Shown: in pieces, positions 6,871 to 14,240 of the stretch | Position numbering within the stretch: the stretch's first letter is position 1 | Layout of the letters: each line of letters begins with the position of its first letter | Assembly: GCA_002396125.1 (NCBI GenBank) | Contig: DGWL01000014.1 | Span: 1 to 22,547, forward strand | Direction of reading: 5' to 3' | Length of the DNA stretch: 22,547 nt | Origin: Porphyromonadaceae bacterium UBA4259 | GTDB lineage: Bacteria > Bacteroidota > Bacteroidia > Bacteroidales > Muribaculaceae | Translations under genes and position numbers: made by a program | Notes under the pieces: model-generated | The model's database searches: none | The model's input: only the letters and a program-made list of their open reading frames with translations | What the model was told of the DNA's origin: nothing

Positions 6871-7923
6871 TTATTTTGGCAAGTTAAACTCCATCGTCAC
6901 AGTCTCGCGAGCAACGTTGAGAGTGACAGGGCACCCCTCGATGAGCGGATAGTTCCAGCTCTCGTCGTGCCCGGTGGGGAAGTCGTAGCAAATGGGGATG
7001 TTGTAGGGTTTCACATATTCATCAATGAACTCGTAGACCGAGTTATAGCCACGCGAAGGCTTGCAACCGTCGAACCGACCCACAACCAGCGCCTTGATTT
7101 TGTTCATCGCTCCACGCAAAATCAGGTGTTGGAACATGCGGTCGATGCGCGAGTAAGGTTCCTCCACTTCCTCAATGAAGAGGATGATGTCGCGCCCGTC
7201 GATAAATGAGCGGTCGAGGAAGTCGTAGGGAGTGTCGGCAATGTCACCATAGACACACATGTTACCACCAATCAGGATGCCGCTCGCCTTGCCGGGATGG
7301 TTAAGGCTGTTGCCTGGCACCTCATAGCGTGGCATTTTGCCCATGAGCATGTCGCGCAACCACAGGCTCACCTGGTCGGTGCCGCCCGTCTTGGCCAAGT
7401 AGCCACACATGTTGCCATGAATCCCCATGTTGCCGGCGCGCACCTGCGCGCTCAAGTAGCCGGTGATGTCGCTGTAGCCCACTATCCACTTGGGATATTT
7501 TTTCAAGCTGTCTAAAGGCAACAGGTTAAGGCAGTTGGCCGAGCCATAGCCACCGCGCGAACACACAATGGCTTTGATTGACGGGTCGCGCAGAGCCCAC
7601 ATTATGTCCTCTACGCGCTGCTCGGGTGTTCCGGCATAAGTGTGATAGTTGGTGCGGGCATATTGTCCTTCAACCACATTGAACCCCCACCCGCGCAACA
7701 CCTCGGCTCCCTTGTCGATGATGGAGAGGTCGGTTGGTACACTCGAAGGCGAGAGAATAGCAATCTTGTCGCCCGGTTTCAGGAATTCAGGAGCCTTTAC
7801 GGGCGCTGGCGCGGCAGTTTTCACGTGCGAGCGCCACCCCTTGCCGTGTCGGCCGCGTTGCGCCTGCGCAATACCGGTGGCCACAACACATAGCACCACA
7901 ATCAGTAATAAAGATTTTTTCAT
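6871..7923 (-). CDS. Exported LD-carboxypeptidase, peptidase family S66
   Basis: A 350-aa serine peptidase of the S66 (LdcA/MccF) family, which typically removes the terminal D-Ala from murein tetrapeptides (an L,D-cleavage) during peptidoglycan recycling. ATG 7923 gives a clean signal peptide (1-22, ending AQAQ); a GTG 36 bases upstream is unlikely. Motifs are LKPGDKIAILSPSS (48-61), SRGGYGS (122-128), the nucleophile region VGYSDIT (148-154, Ser151), LFIEEVEEPYSRIDR (248-262, catalytic Glu about 251) and DFPTGHDESWNYPL (314-327, His319), so the Ser-Glu-His triad appears intact. E. coli LdcA is cytoplasmic; this one is predicted to be periplasmic. It sits 37 bases after the ABC permease and is probably in the same operon. 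Confidence 0.92.
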   Translation of the reverse strand: MKKSLLLIVVLCVVATGIAQAQRGRHGKGWRSHVKTAAPAPVKAPEFLKPGDKIAILSPSSVPTDLSIIDKGAEVLRGWGFNVVEGQYARTNYHTYAGTPEQRVEDIMWALRDPSIKAIVCSRGGYGSANCLNLLPLDSLKKYPKWIVGYSDITGYLSAQVRAGNMGIHGNMCGYLAKTGGTDQVSLWLRDMLMGKMPRYEVPGNSLNHPGKASGILIGGNMCVYGDIADTPYDFLDRSFIDGRDIILFIEEVEEPYSRIDRMFQHLILRGAMNKIKALVVGRFDGCKPSRGYNSVYEFIDEYVKPYNIPICYDFPTGHDESWNYPLIEGCPVTLNVARETVTMEFNLPK

Positions 7924-7960
7924 TATATTCAGTAGATTTGTTATTGTCGATAATCTCACT

Positions 7961-9283
7961 TTATTTTACCCACTTGATAACCTCCTTAAAGGAGCGCTTC
8001 TTGCCATAGAGGAGGATGCCGGTGCGGTAGATTCGCGCCGAAATCCAGATGCATAGCACTGCAGTGGCATAGAGCAGCCCAATGCTCAGCAACAACTGCC
8101 ACCAGGGCACATCAAATGGCAGGCGCACCATCATCACAATGGGAGAGGTGAACGGTATGATAGAACACCACACAGCCATGGGACCACTGGGATTCTCAAT
8201 GCAAGCGATGCCGGCATAGAGAGCCACCACCATGATGAGAATGATTGGAGTGGTGAATTGCGAACTGTCGCTCGCCTGGTCGACAGCCGAGCCAAAACCG
8301 GCGAAGAGCGACGCGTAAAGCAGATAACCGCCAATGAAGTAGAGCACAAAGTTGCCAAGCAGCGACAGCCAATTGATGCCGGCGAGAGCCTTAGAAATCT
8401 CAACAGCCATGCCGGCGTTCATGCCCGAGTCGCCAGGCAGATTCATGCCGGCTGTCATGGCACTGGTGTCGGCAGCCATCGATGAACCGCCAACAAGCCC
8501 AAGCAGCACCGAGCCAATGCTCAACAACACCACCCAAATGGCAAACTGCGTGAGTCCCACGAGCCCAACGCCAATGATTTTTCCCATCATCAGTTCCATT
8601 GGTTTGCAACTGCTTACTATTACTTCTACAATGCGGTTGGTTTTCTCCTCAACCACGCTGTTCATTATCATGGCACCATAGGAGAGCACAAACATGTAGG
8701 TCACAAAAGCCAGCACCATGCCAATGATTGACGCAAACTCGGCACTCTGCTCTTGCTCATCGCCATGCTCGTCCCACTTGATGCTCTTTACTTGAGTCTC
8801 GACCTGAGCCTGCTCCATCTTGGATAGCAACTCGGGGTCGCCCATGGCCGCTATCTTGGCATTGCGCAAGGTGTCGTCGAGGCAATGCGCAAGGTAGTTC
8901 ACCGTGCTGTGGTCGAGAGTTTTCTCGCTAAAGACGCTCACTAGCTGGCTTTCATCCACATCGGCTGGAATAACCATTACGGCATCGATACTCTCGCCGG
9001 CAGCAATGTAGAAATCGTGTGGATTATCAACTTTTTGCCCCAAGAGCGGCACAAAGCGATAGTTGTCGTTATTCTTCATCGCGCCACCATATTTCCCCGT
9101 CTCATCAATGACGGCGATGCGCGTCACGCTGGTGTCGGCGCTGTCGTTGACATAGGCCAACAACACAGGCACGCACCCTATCAATATTATCAAGAATGGG
9201 ATGAGCAACGTCATGACAATGAACGACTTCTTGCCCACGATTGTCATGTACTCATGCTGAATTATCAGTTTTAATTTATTCAT
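7961..9283 (-). CDS. ABC-2 type transporter permease (NatB-like)
   Basis: A 440-aa membrane subunit of an ABC exporter. It has the ABC-2 layout: TM1 at about residues 21-43, a large extracytoplasmic domain (45-180) and then five TM helices (about 184-206, 237-265, 308-332, 345-363 and 395-417). Between TM2 and TM3 is the cytoplasmic coupling segment VEEKTNRIVEVIVSSCKP (211-228), typical of NatB/YhaP-like Na+ efflux or unassigned exporters. A Met/Ala/Gly/Ser-rich insertion (about 264-293, five Met) lies in the loop after TM3. It starts at ATG 9283, 48 bases after the ATPase gene. Substrate unknown; Na+ or a lipid or peptide are possibilities from family knowledge only. Confidence 0.92.
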   Translation of the reverse strand: MNKLKLIIQHEYMTIVGKKSFIVMTLLIPFLIILIGCVPVLLAYVNDSADTSVTRIAVIDETGKYGGAMKNNDNYRFVPLLGQKVDNPHDFYIAAGESIDAVMVIPADVDESQLVSVFSEKTLDHSTVNYLAHCLDDTLRNAKIAAMGDPELLSKMEQAQVETQVKSIKWDEHGDEQEQSAEFASIIGMVLAFVTYMFVLSYGAMIMNSVVEEKTNRIVEVIVSSCKPMELMMGKIIGVGLVGLTQFAIWVVLLSIGSVLLGLVGGSSMAADTSAMTAGMNLPGDSGMNAGMAVEISKALAGINWLSLLGNFVLYFIGGYLLYASLFAGFGSAVDQASDSSQFTTPIILIMVVALYAGIACIENPSGPMAVWCSIIPFTSPIVMMVRLPFDVPWWQLLLSIGLLYATAVLCIWISARIYRTGILLYGKKRSFKEVIKWVK

Positions 9284-9341
9284 GTGTCAGTTGTCTGTTA
9301 TCGGTTGAGAGTTTTCAGTTATCATTGTGCATTAAGCATTA
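9284..9341 (-). repeat. Intergenic CAGTT-type and AATGC-type repeat tract
   Basis: The gap between ATPase and permease contains GTCAGTTGTC (9287-9296) and TTTTCAGTT (9312-9320), matching elements near 17092-17109 in reverse complement, and then (minus strand) TAATGCTTAATGCACAAT at 9324-9341, which recurs at 14241-14258. The ATPase stop codon (9332-9334) lies inside this last element. Confidence 0.5.
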
Positions 9342-10240
9342 GTTCTAACTGTCTCGATAAATATTTCGTTCATGCTGGGTAGCTGCTCGGTAATGCCGGT
9401 GAGGGTGTAATTCTCGTTAAGCCAAGCTATTGCATCGCGCAACTGCGCACCCTGGCACAACTTGATGAGAGTGCCTGTGGCGACGGAGTTCTCGCCAGAC
9501 ACAATATCAAAAATCCCCTCATGAGCCTCCACAGCCTTATCGCCGGCCACGTTAACAATGAACAAATTCTTCTTGTGGCTTTGCTTAATGTCGTCAACCC
9601 TGCCCTCAAGCACCACGCGCGAGTGGTTGATGAGAGTGATTTTCTCACAAATCTCTTCCACGCTCGCCATGTTGTGGGTTGAGAACAAGATTGTTGCACC
9701 CTGATTGCGAAGCTCCATTATCTCCTGCTTAAGCTGCTCGGCATTCACGGGGTCGAAGCCCGAGAAGGGCTCGTCAAAGATGAGTAGCTGTGGCCGGTGA
9801 ATCACAGTTGTAATGAACTGCACCTTTTGCTGCATGCCCTTTGAGAGCTCTTCAACCTTGCGGTTGCGCCACTCGGTGAGGTCAAAACGTTCAAGCCATT
9901 TCTCCATCTCGGTCTCGGCGAGGCGACGCGGCATGCCCTTGAGCCTGGCAAGGTAGACAATCTCGTCGCTCACTTTGAGCTTCTTGTATAGGCCACGTTC
10001 CTCTGGCAGGTAGCCAATGTTGGCAATGTCGGCTTGCACCATCTCCCGCCCATTGAGCAGCACCGTGCCACTGTCTTGCCGTGTAATGCGGTTAATGATG
10101 CGAATGAGCGACGTCTTGCCCGCTCCATTAGGCCCAAGCAGGCCATAGATGCAGCCTTGTGGCACATGCAGGTCAACATTGTCGAGCGCCAAGTGACCGT
10201 CATATTGCTTTACAACTTGGTTAACATCAATAAAATTCAT
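9332..10240 (-). CDS. ABC transporter ATPase (NatA-like)
   Basis: A 302-aa nucleotide-binding subunit that partners the permease downstream. It has Walker A GPNGAGKT (36-43), a Q-loop-like region (GYLPEERGLY, 76-85, with Pro-Glu in place of Gln), ABC signature LSKGMQQ (132-138), Walker B LLIFDEP (152-158) and switch His in STHN (187-190). Residues of about 225-302 are the C-terminal extension typical of drug/Na+ export ATPases. ATG 10240 is chosen because the upstream TTG (10267) lies inside the -7 box. The last codons (Asn-Ala-stop) come from an AATGC-type intergenic repeat. First gene of a probable four-gene operon. Confidence 0.94.
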   Translation of the reverse strand: MNFIDVNQVVKQYDGHLALDNVDLHVPQGCIYGLLGPNGAGKTSLIRIINRITRQDSGTVLLNGREMVQADIANIGYLPEERGLYKKLKVSDEIVYLARLKGMPRRLAETEMEKWLERFDLTEWRNRKVEELSKGMQQKVQFITTVIHRPQLLIFDEPFSGFDPVNAEQLKQEIMELRNQGATILFSTHNMASVEEICEKITLINHSRVVLEGRVDDIKQSHKKNLFIVNVAGDKAVEAHEGIFDIVSGENSVATGTLIKLCQGAQLRDAIAWLNENYTLTGITEQLPSMNEIFIETVRTNA

Positions 10241-10264
10241 AACAAAATCACTTAATTTAAGGCA

Positions 10265-10272
10265 CAAAGTTA
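10265..10272 (-). promoter_or_regulatory. -7 box of the ABC/LD-carboxypeptidase operon
   Basis: TAACTTTG on the minus strand (10265-10272) matches TAnnTTTG. No TTTG is found at the expected -33 distance. Transcription would start near 10259, about 20 bases before ATG 10240. Confidence 0.6.
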
Positions 10273-10314
10273 ATCAAAAATGAACAAAAGGAGCTATCAG
10301 AGCTATTTTTTTAG

Positions 10315-10322
10315 TAATTTTG
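10315..10322 (+). promoter_or_regulatory. -7 box of the LAB_N gene, giving a near-leaderless mRNA
   Basis: TAATTTTG (10315-10322) matches TAnnTTTG, and the start codon follows only 7 bases later at 10330, so the transcript would begin at or within a few bases of the ATG. A perfect direct repeat GAGCTAT (10291-10297 and 10300-10306) occupies the expected -33 region, between the two divergent promoters. Confidence 0.55.
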
Positions 10323-10329
10323 CACACAA

Positions 10330-10956
10330 ATGTTAAATTTCACAATTCTCATAGGGCTCATGTCGCAGCTGTGCTACGGCGCGCGGCAACTGGTGCAGTG
10401 GGTCATGACCGAGCGCCTCAAGCGCGTGGTGTCGCCCACAGGCTACTGGGCATTTAGCCTGGCCGGATGCTGCTTCATGCTGTGGTATGGCTGGCTGCGC
10501 GAGGACATCGTGATTCTGGTGGGGCAGATATTGTCGTTCTACGTCTATGTGCTTAACCTCGACTACAAGGGAGCATGGCGCCGCATTCCGCTACCCATTC
10601 GCATTATCCTTTACTGCGTGCCGGTTATTGCCCTAATCGCCACCGCCATCAACGCCCCCCACCTTGTTGACCGCTTCATCCACAACCCCAACATCCCACT
10701 GGGCCTGATGATCTACGGCACATGTGCCCAGCTGGTGTTCCTCTCGCGATATGCCTATCAGGTGGTGTACTCAATGCGCCGCCACGAGTCGTGCCTGCCA
10801 CCGGTGTTCTGGCTCATCAGCGTGGTGGGAGCGTCGCTCACGCTCATCTATGGCATAGTGCGTCACGACCCCATCCTCATGCTCGGCCAGAGCATTTCAA
10901 TCCTCATCTTCTCGCGCAACCTGTGGGTGGGATGGAGATACTCTAAAAATGCATAA
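10330..10956 (+). CDS. Membrane protein with two LAB_N (lipid A biosynthesis N-terminal) domains
   Basis: A 208-aa polytopic membrane protein with about six to seven hydrophobic segments. It consists of two copies of the short LAB_N domain, which elsewhere precedes lipid-A-disaccharide synthase or stands alone. The first copy covers about residues 8-80 (MSQLCYGARQLVQWVMTERL, then YWAFSLAGC, DIVILVGQILSFYVYVLNL) and the second about 127-204 (CAQLVFLSRYAYQVVYSMRR, then FWLISVVGASLTLIYGIVR, DPILMLGQSISILIFSRNL). The second is closer to the usual motif (QW..SE...SVVP..FW...RNL). No enzyme domain is attached; the function of solitary LAB_N proteins is not established, but lipid handling is plausible. 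Monocistronic, divergent from the ABC operon. The last two codons and stop come from an AATGCATAA repeat tract. Confidence 0.87.
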   Translation: MLNFTILIGLMSQLCYGARQLVQWVMTERLKRVVSPTGYWAFSLAGCCFMLWYGWLREDIVILVGQILSFYVYVLNLDYKGAWRRIPLPIRIILYCVPVIALIATAINAPHLVDRFIHNPNIPLGLMIYGTCAQLVFLSRYAYQVVYSMRRHESCLPPVFWLISVVGASLTLIYGIVRHDPILMLGQSISILIFSRNLWVGWRYSKNA

Positions 10957-10966
10957 TTCATAATGC
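10948..10966 (+). repeat. AATGC-type intergenic repeat at the 3' end of the LAB_N gene
   Basis: AATGCATAATTCATAATGC overlaps the end of the LAB_N gene: AAT GCA TAA encodes its final Asn-Ala-stop. It is similar in composition to the tracts at 9324-9341 and 14241-14293. Confidence 0.45.
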
Positions 10967-11029
10967 TCAAAAAAGGGTGTTTTCTTCGCACTTATAATAA
11001 TTTTTCTCAACTTTTTCTTCTTTTCTTAC

Positions 11030-11058
11030 TCATTATTAAAAAATAATGACTAACTTTG
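11030..11058 (+). promoter_or_regulatory. -7 box with adjacent palindrome upstream of the first dockerin-like gene
   Basis: TAACTTTG (11051-11058) fits the -7 consensus; no TTTG lies at -33. Directly upstream is a perfect 8-base inverted repeat TCATTATT (11030-11037) and AATAATGA (11042-11049), placed where RNA polymerase or a regulator would bind. Transcription from about 11064 leaves a leader of about 64 bases. The region 10967-11029 is T-rich and otherwise featureless. Confidence 0.45.
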
Positions 11059-11127
11059 CAGTAACTATATATAACTGTGAATTCTTAAATTATCATAAAT
11101 TATTAACTCCTTAATTCAAAGCTGTTT

Positions 11128-13128
11128 ATGAAGAAATTATTATCTCTCATGATGGTTTGCCTTTGCGCATTTGGCGCAATGGCAGGCGAAGTTGTGTTTG
11201 ACGCTACAGTTGACAGAGGCGTTTTGACAAATGATGACACAGAAGGTCCTGAATCAATTACAAAAGATGGCGTTACAATCTCCACTACAAAGGGGCGATG
11301 GAACGTTGACCAGTATCGCGTGTTCAAGGGTGCATCTTTTACTGTAAAAAGCGACCAAACTATTACCCAGGTCGTAATTGAGTGTACAGCAAACGGCGAA
11401 ACAAAATATGGCCCTGGATGCTTTGATGTTATTGATGGCTATAGCTATGAAGGCAAAATTGGAACATGGAGTGGTAGTGCTAAAGAAATAACTCTGACTG
11501 CGACTTCAAATCAAGTGCGCATGACCAAGGTCACTGTTACTATTGACGGCGATGTAACCCCATCGATCAGCGCCCCCACATTCAGCCCTGCAGGTGGAAC
11601 CTACTATGTGGCTCAGAATGTTGAGATTAAGGCCGCTAGCGGTGCAACTATCTATTACACCACCGATGGCAATGACCCAACAACCTCAAGCACCGTCTAC
11701 AGCGAGCCTATCAACGTGGCCAGCACCACAACCATCAAGGCTATCGCCACTAAGGACGACCTGATTAGCCCAGTTGCCAGTGCAACTTACACTATCGAGC
11801 AAGTTAACACCGTGCCCAACATTGCTGCTTACTATGAACTTGGTGCGGGTAGCTATGCCGCAATCGCCAACCCTGTTACCGTTTATTATACTAATGGCAA
11901 TGGCGTTTGGGTAAAGGATGCAACAGGTTACCTCTACATCTTCGGTCGCAACGCAGGAAACATGAACTACAAGAATGGCGACGTTATTCCCGGTGGCTTT
12001 GGTGGCTACCTTAAAGACTACAATGGCCTGCTTGAGATGACCTACAATGGCGACCAAGACCTCTTTGGCTTCACCGCCCCCACCGATGGCGAAGCCACCA
12101 CTCCAGCTGAGGTTACTACCGCCTATGTTGTTGAGAGTAATTTTGGCCACTACATCACCATTAAGAATGCTACTGTTAGTGCTGATGGAAGAAACTTTAC
12201 AATCACCGATGCTACTGGCACAGCTGCCGGTTATCAGGCTTACACTAATGTAGCCATCCCCAGCGACAACGCCAGTTACAACATCACCGGTATCATTGCT
12301 AAGTATGTAAAGGATGGTGTAACCACTATACAGGTTTATCCCACTGCGTTTGAGAAAATCATCAACATCGAGGATCTTCCCACCGTTGACAACATCGCTG
12401 GCCTGCTCGCTACCGAAGAGGGCACCGACGTTAGATTTGCCAACCCTGTAACTGCAGTTTATCAAAATGGCAGCAACCTGTACATCATGGACGAGAGTGG
12501 TTATACACTCGTGTTTGGCCAACTTGACAACACCTACAACAATGGTGACGTTATCACCGGCATCGCAGGTAGCTGGAAGAGCTATAGCTATGGCGCTATT
12601 CAAGAAATGATTCCATTGGTTAACACCTTTGGCGAGGGCACTCCCGGCACAGCAGTTGAGCCTTCAGTGGTTCCCATCGAGGAGATGGACGCCAGCCTCG
12701 TTCACAACTACCTGAAGATTGAGAACTGCACCATGACCATGGTTGACGAAAAGAACTATACCCTCAACGATGGCACCGGTGACTTGCTCATGTACCTCAA
12801 GTTCAACGACATCACCGCTCCCGAGGATTTGACCGCAACCTACAATGTGACTGGCTTCTTGACCCTGTATGCAAAGAATGCCGACACCGCTCCTATCATG
12901 GAGATATATCCTGTTGCAATCGAGAAGGTTGGTGGCGAGGAGAATCCTCCCATTGCAGGCGACGTTAACGGTGATGGCATTTGCAACAGCGCCGACGTTA
13001 CCGCTCTGTATCAGTTCATCCTCAACAATGATGACAGCAAGATTGTTAACGGCGACCAAAATGCCGATGGCAACATCAACAGTGCCGATGTTACTGCTGT
13101 TTACAAGCTCATCCTTGGCAGCAAGTAA
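11128..13128 (+). CDS. Secreted multidomain protein with CHB_HEX_C-like module and dockerin-like C-terminus
   Basis: A 666-aa exported protein starting at ATG 11128 with a signal peptide (1-19, FGAMA/G). Residues 20-140 form a beta-rich domain of unassigned type. Residues 150-224 resemble the chitobiase/beta-hexosaminidase C-terminal module (FSPAGGTYYVAQNVEI, IYYTTDGNDPTTSS, TTIKAIATKD), an FN3-like unit. Residues 230-410 and 421-600 are two related OB-fold-like repeats, each with a 'NIA..', 'FANPVT/ IANPVT', 'YTL/YLYIFG', 'NNGDVI..G' and final 'Y P.A.EK' pattern. Residues 610-666 are a dockerin-type repeat pair (GDVNGDGICNSADVTALYQ and DQNADGNINSADVTAVYK) with two EF-hand-like calcium loops. 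No catalytic domain is recognised; a surface binding or matrix role is inference. Monocistronic, with a strong terminator. Confidence 0.88.
   Translation: MKKLLSLMMVCLCAFGAMAGEVVFDATVDRGVLTNDDTEGPESITKDGVTISTTKGRWNVDQYRVFKGASFTVKSDQTITQVVIECTANGETKYGPGCFDVIDGYSYEGKIGTWSGSAKEITLTATSNQVRMTKVTVTIDGDVTPSISAPTFSPAGGTYYVAQNVEIKAASGATIYYTTDGNDPTTSSTVYSEPINVASTTTIKAIATKDDLISPVASATYTIEQVNTVPNIAAYYELGAGSYAAIANPVTVYYTNGNGVWVKDATGYLYIFGRNAGNMNYKNGDVIPGGFGGYLKDYNGLLEMTYNGDQDLFGFTAPTDGEATTPAEVTTAYVVESNFGHYITIKNATVSADGRNFTITDATGTAAGYQAYTNVAIPSDNASYNITGIIAKYVKDGVTTIQVYPTAFEKIINIEDLPTVDNIAGLLATEEGTDVRFANPVTAVYQNGSNLYIMDESGYTLVFGQLDNTYNNGDVITGIAGSWKSYSYGAIQEMIPLVNTFGEGTPGTAVEPSVVPIEEMDASLVHNYLKIENCTMTMVDEKNYTLNDGTGDLLMYLKFNDITAPEDLTATYNVTGFLTLYAKNADTAPIMEIYPVAIEKVGGEENPPIAGDVNGDGICNSADVTALYQFILNNDDSKIVNGDQNADGNINSADVTAVYKLILGSK
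12982..13061 (+). repeat. 80-base dockerin cassette core, copy 1
   Basis: This block matches 20437-20516 at 78 of 80 positions, the two differences being synonymous third positions. The flanking codons of the same domain differ far more. Confidence 0.85.
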
Positions 13129-13140
13129 TATAATCACTTA

Positions 13141-13167
13141 ATTCACCATAACAACAAAATGGTGAAT
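13141..13167 (+). repeat. Inverted repeat after the dockerin-like gene
   Basis: ATTCACCAT (13141-13149) and ATGGTGAAT (13159-13167) are perfect 9-base complements, forming a hairpin 13 bases ahead of the main terminator. It has no T-run, so it may stabilise the 3' end rather than terminate. Confidence 0.6.
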
Positions 13168-13179
13168 ACCTCTTATAGC

Positions 13180-13216
13180 GAGGCGAGTCCATGTTATGGG
13201 ACTCGCCTCTTTTTTC
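13180..13216 (+). terminator. Strong rho-independent terminator
   Basis: GAGGCGAGTCC (13180-13190) pairs perfectly with GGACTCGCCTC (13199-13209), followed by TTTTTT. It closes the dockerin-like gene and isolates it from the SDR operon. Confidence 0.93.
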
Positions 13217-13308
13217 AGTTTTTGCCAATCGGTTTCTCAACATCTTCATTTATGCACACCTTCAACATTTTTTAATGAATTAATGCACAGTGTTTGTGGT
13301 TTTTTAAT

Positions 13309-13316
13309 TATCTTTG
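13309..13316 (+). promoter_or_regulatory. -7 box upstream of the SDR gene
   Basis: TATCTTTG fits TAnnTTTG; a TTTG at 13293-13296 is too close (12 bases) to be a standard -33 box. Transcription from about 13322 leaves a leader of about 44 bases to ATG 13366. Confidence 0.55.
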
Positions 13317-13365
13317 TAGGCTAATATGTCATAACACAGCCACAGCGGCTTAATTGTTAACAACA

Positions 13366-14238
13366 ATGAACGAAAACAACACACCTCAAGAACAGGCAGC
13401 CCACAACGAGGCGTCGCCTGTTTATATTGTGACAGGCGCCACCGGCGCAATGGGAAAAGTGCTCGCCAAGCGCATCGCTTCGCAAGGCAAAGCTGTGATA
13501 CTTGCCTGCCGCGACCTTGACAAGGGGGAACAGCTGGCACAAGAATTAAAGGAAAAGACACTTAACAACGACATCACCGCCATGCACCTCGACCTGAGCT
13601 CATTTGCACGCGTCAAGGCGTTTGTTGCCGAGCTCGCCGAGCTTCATCGCCCGGTGGCCGCGCTCATCAACAACGCTGCCGTGCTGCCCAGGCGCCGCAA
13701 GACGTCGGTCGACGGCTATGAGTACACCATTCAGGTGAACTTCCTGAGCACGGTATTGCTCTCGATGCTCATAGTTCCACTCTTTGGCGAGAATGGCGGC
13801 CGCATAGTGATGACCACTAGCCTAATGCGCAACTTTACCTCGTTGCCCTATGAGTTTCCTGCCGTTAACAACTTCGTTCCCCTCACCACCTTTGCACAAA
13901 GCAAGCTAGCCCTGACGCTGTTCTCAATCTACATGTCGACCACGCTTCGCACTCGCCATGTGAATGTTAACTGCGCCGACCCGGGCATCATCAATGCCGG
14001 CATGCTCACCTTGAGCCACTGGATCGACACAATTCGCGACCATGTGGGTCAAACTCTCATCCACAACCCCGAGGATGGAGCTATCGCCGCCATGCGCGCG
14101 CTGGAGTCGAGCGACACCGGTTTTATCTTCAAGGGACTTGACCGCCAGTTAAAGACCAGCAGCCTGCTCAAGAACCGCGAGGTGTTCATCAAGCTGTGCA
14201 ACGACACCATGCGCATCATCAAGAAAGAAATGCCTTGA
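13366..14238 (+). CDS. SDR-family oxidoreductase with Phe in place of catalytic Tyr
   Basis: A 290-aa short-chain dehydrogenase/reductase of the retinol-dehydrogenase/WWOX-like type, with a Rossmann fold binding NAD(P). ATG 13366 is preferred over the in-frame TTG at 13354. Motifs are TGATGAMG (23-30), ACRD (47-50; Arg49 suggests NADP), LDLSSF (75-80), INNAA (101-105), QVNFLS (123-128), MTTS (149-152) and FAQSK (176-180). In active SDRs this last motif is YxxxK; here the codon is TTT, so the catalytic Tyr is replaced while Lys180 is kept. The protein may be inactive, use another residue or have a sensing or binding role. Substrate unknown. First gene of a probable run with HAD, ribF, upp, tsaE and birA. 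Confidence 0.9.
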   Translation: MNENNTPQEQAAHNEASPVYIVTGATGAMGKVLAKRIASQGKAVILACRDLDKGEQLAQELKEKTLNNDITAMHLDLSSFARVKAFVAELAELHRPVAALINNAAVLPRRRKTSVDGYEYTIQVNFLSTVLLSMLIVPLFGENGGRIVMTTSLMRNFTSLPYEFPAVNNFVPLTTFAQSKLALTLFSIYMSTTLRTRHVNVNCADPGIINAGMLTLSHWIDTIRDHVGQTLIHNPEDGAIAAMRALESSDTGFIFKGLDRQLKTSSLLKNREVFIKLCNDTMRIIKKEMP

Positions 14239-14240
14239 TT

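Noticed and set aside
7924..7959. N-terminal extension of the LD-carboxypeptidase from GTG 7959
   Set aside because: It would put 12 residues before a clean signal peptide that starts at ATG 7923, and GTG 7959 directly abuts the permease stop.
11686..12603. 305-codon minus-strand open frame
   Set aside because: Antisense of the OB-like modules. No family motif, no promoter or ribosome site, and the sense strand has strong coding evidence with signal peptide and dockerin-like end.
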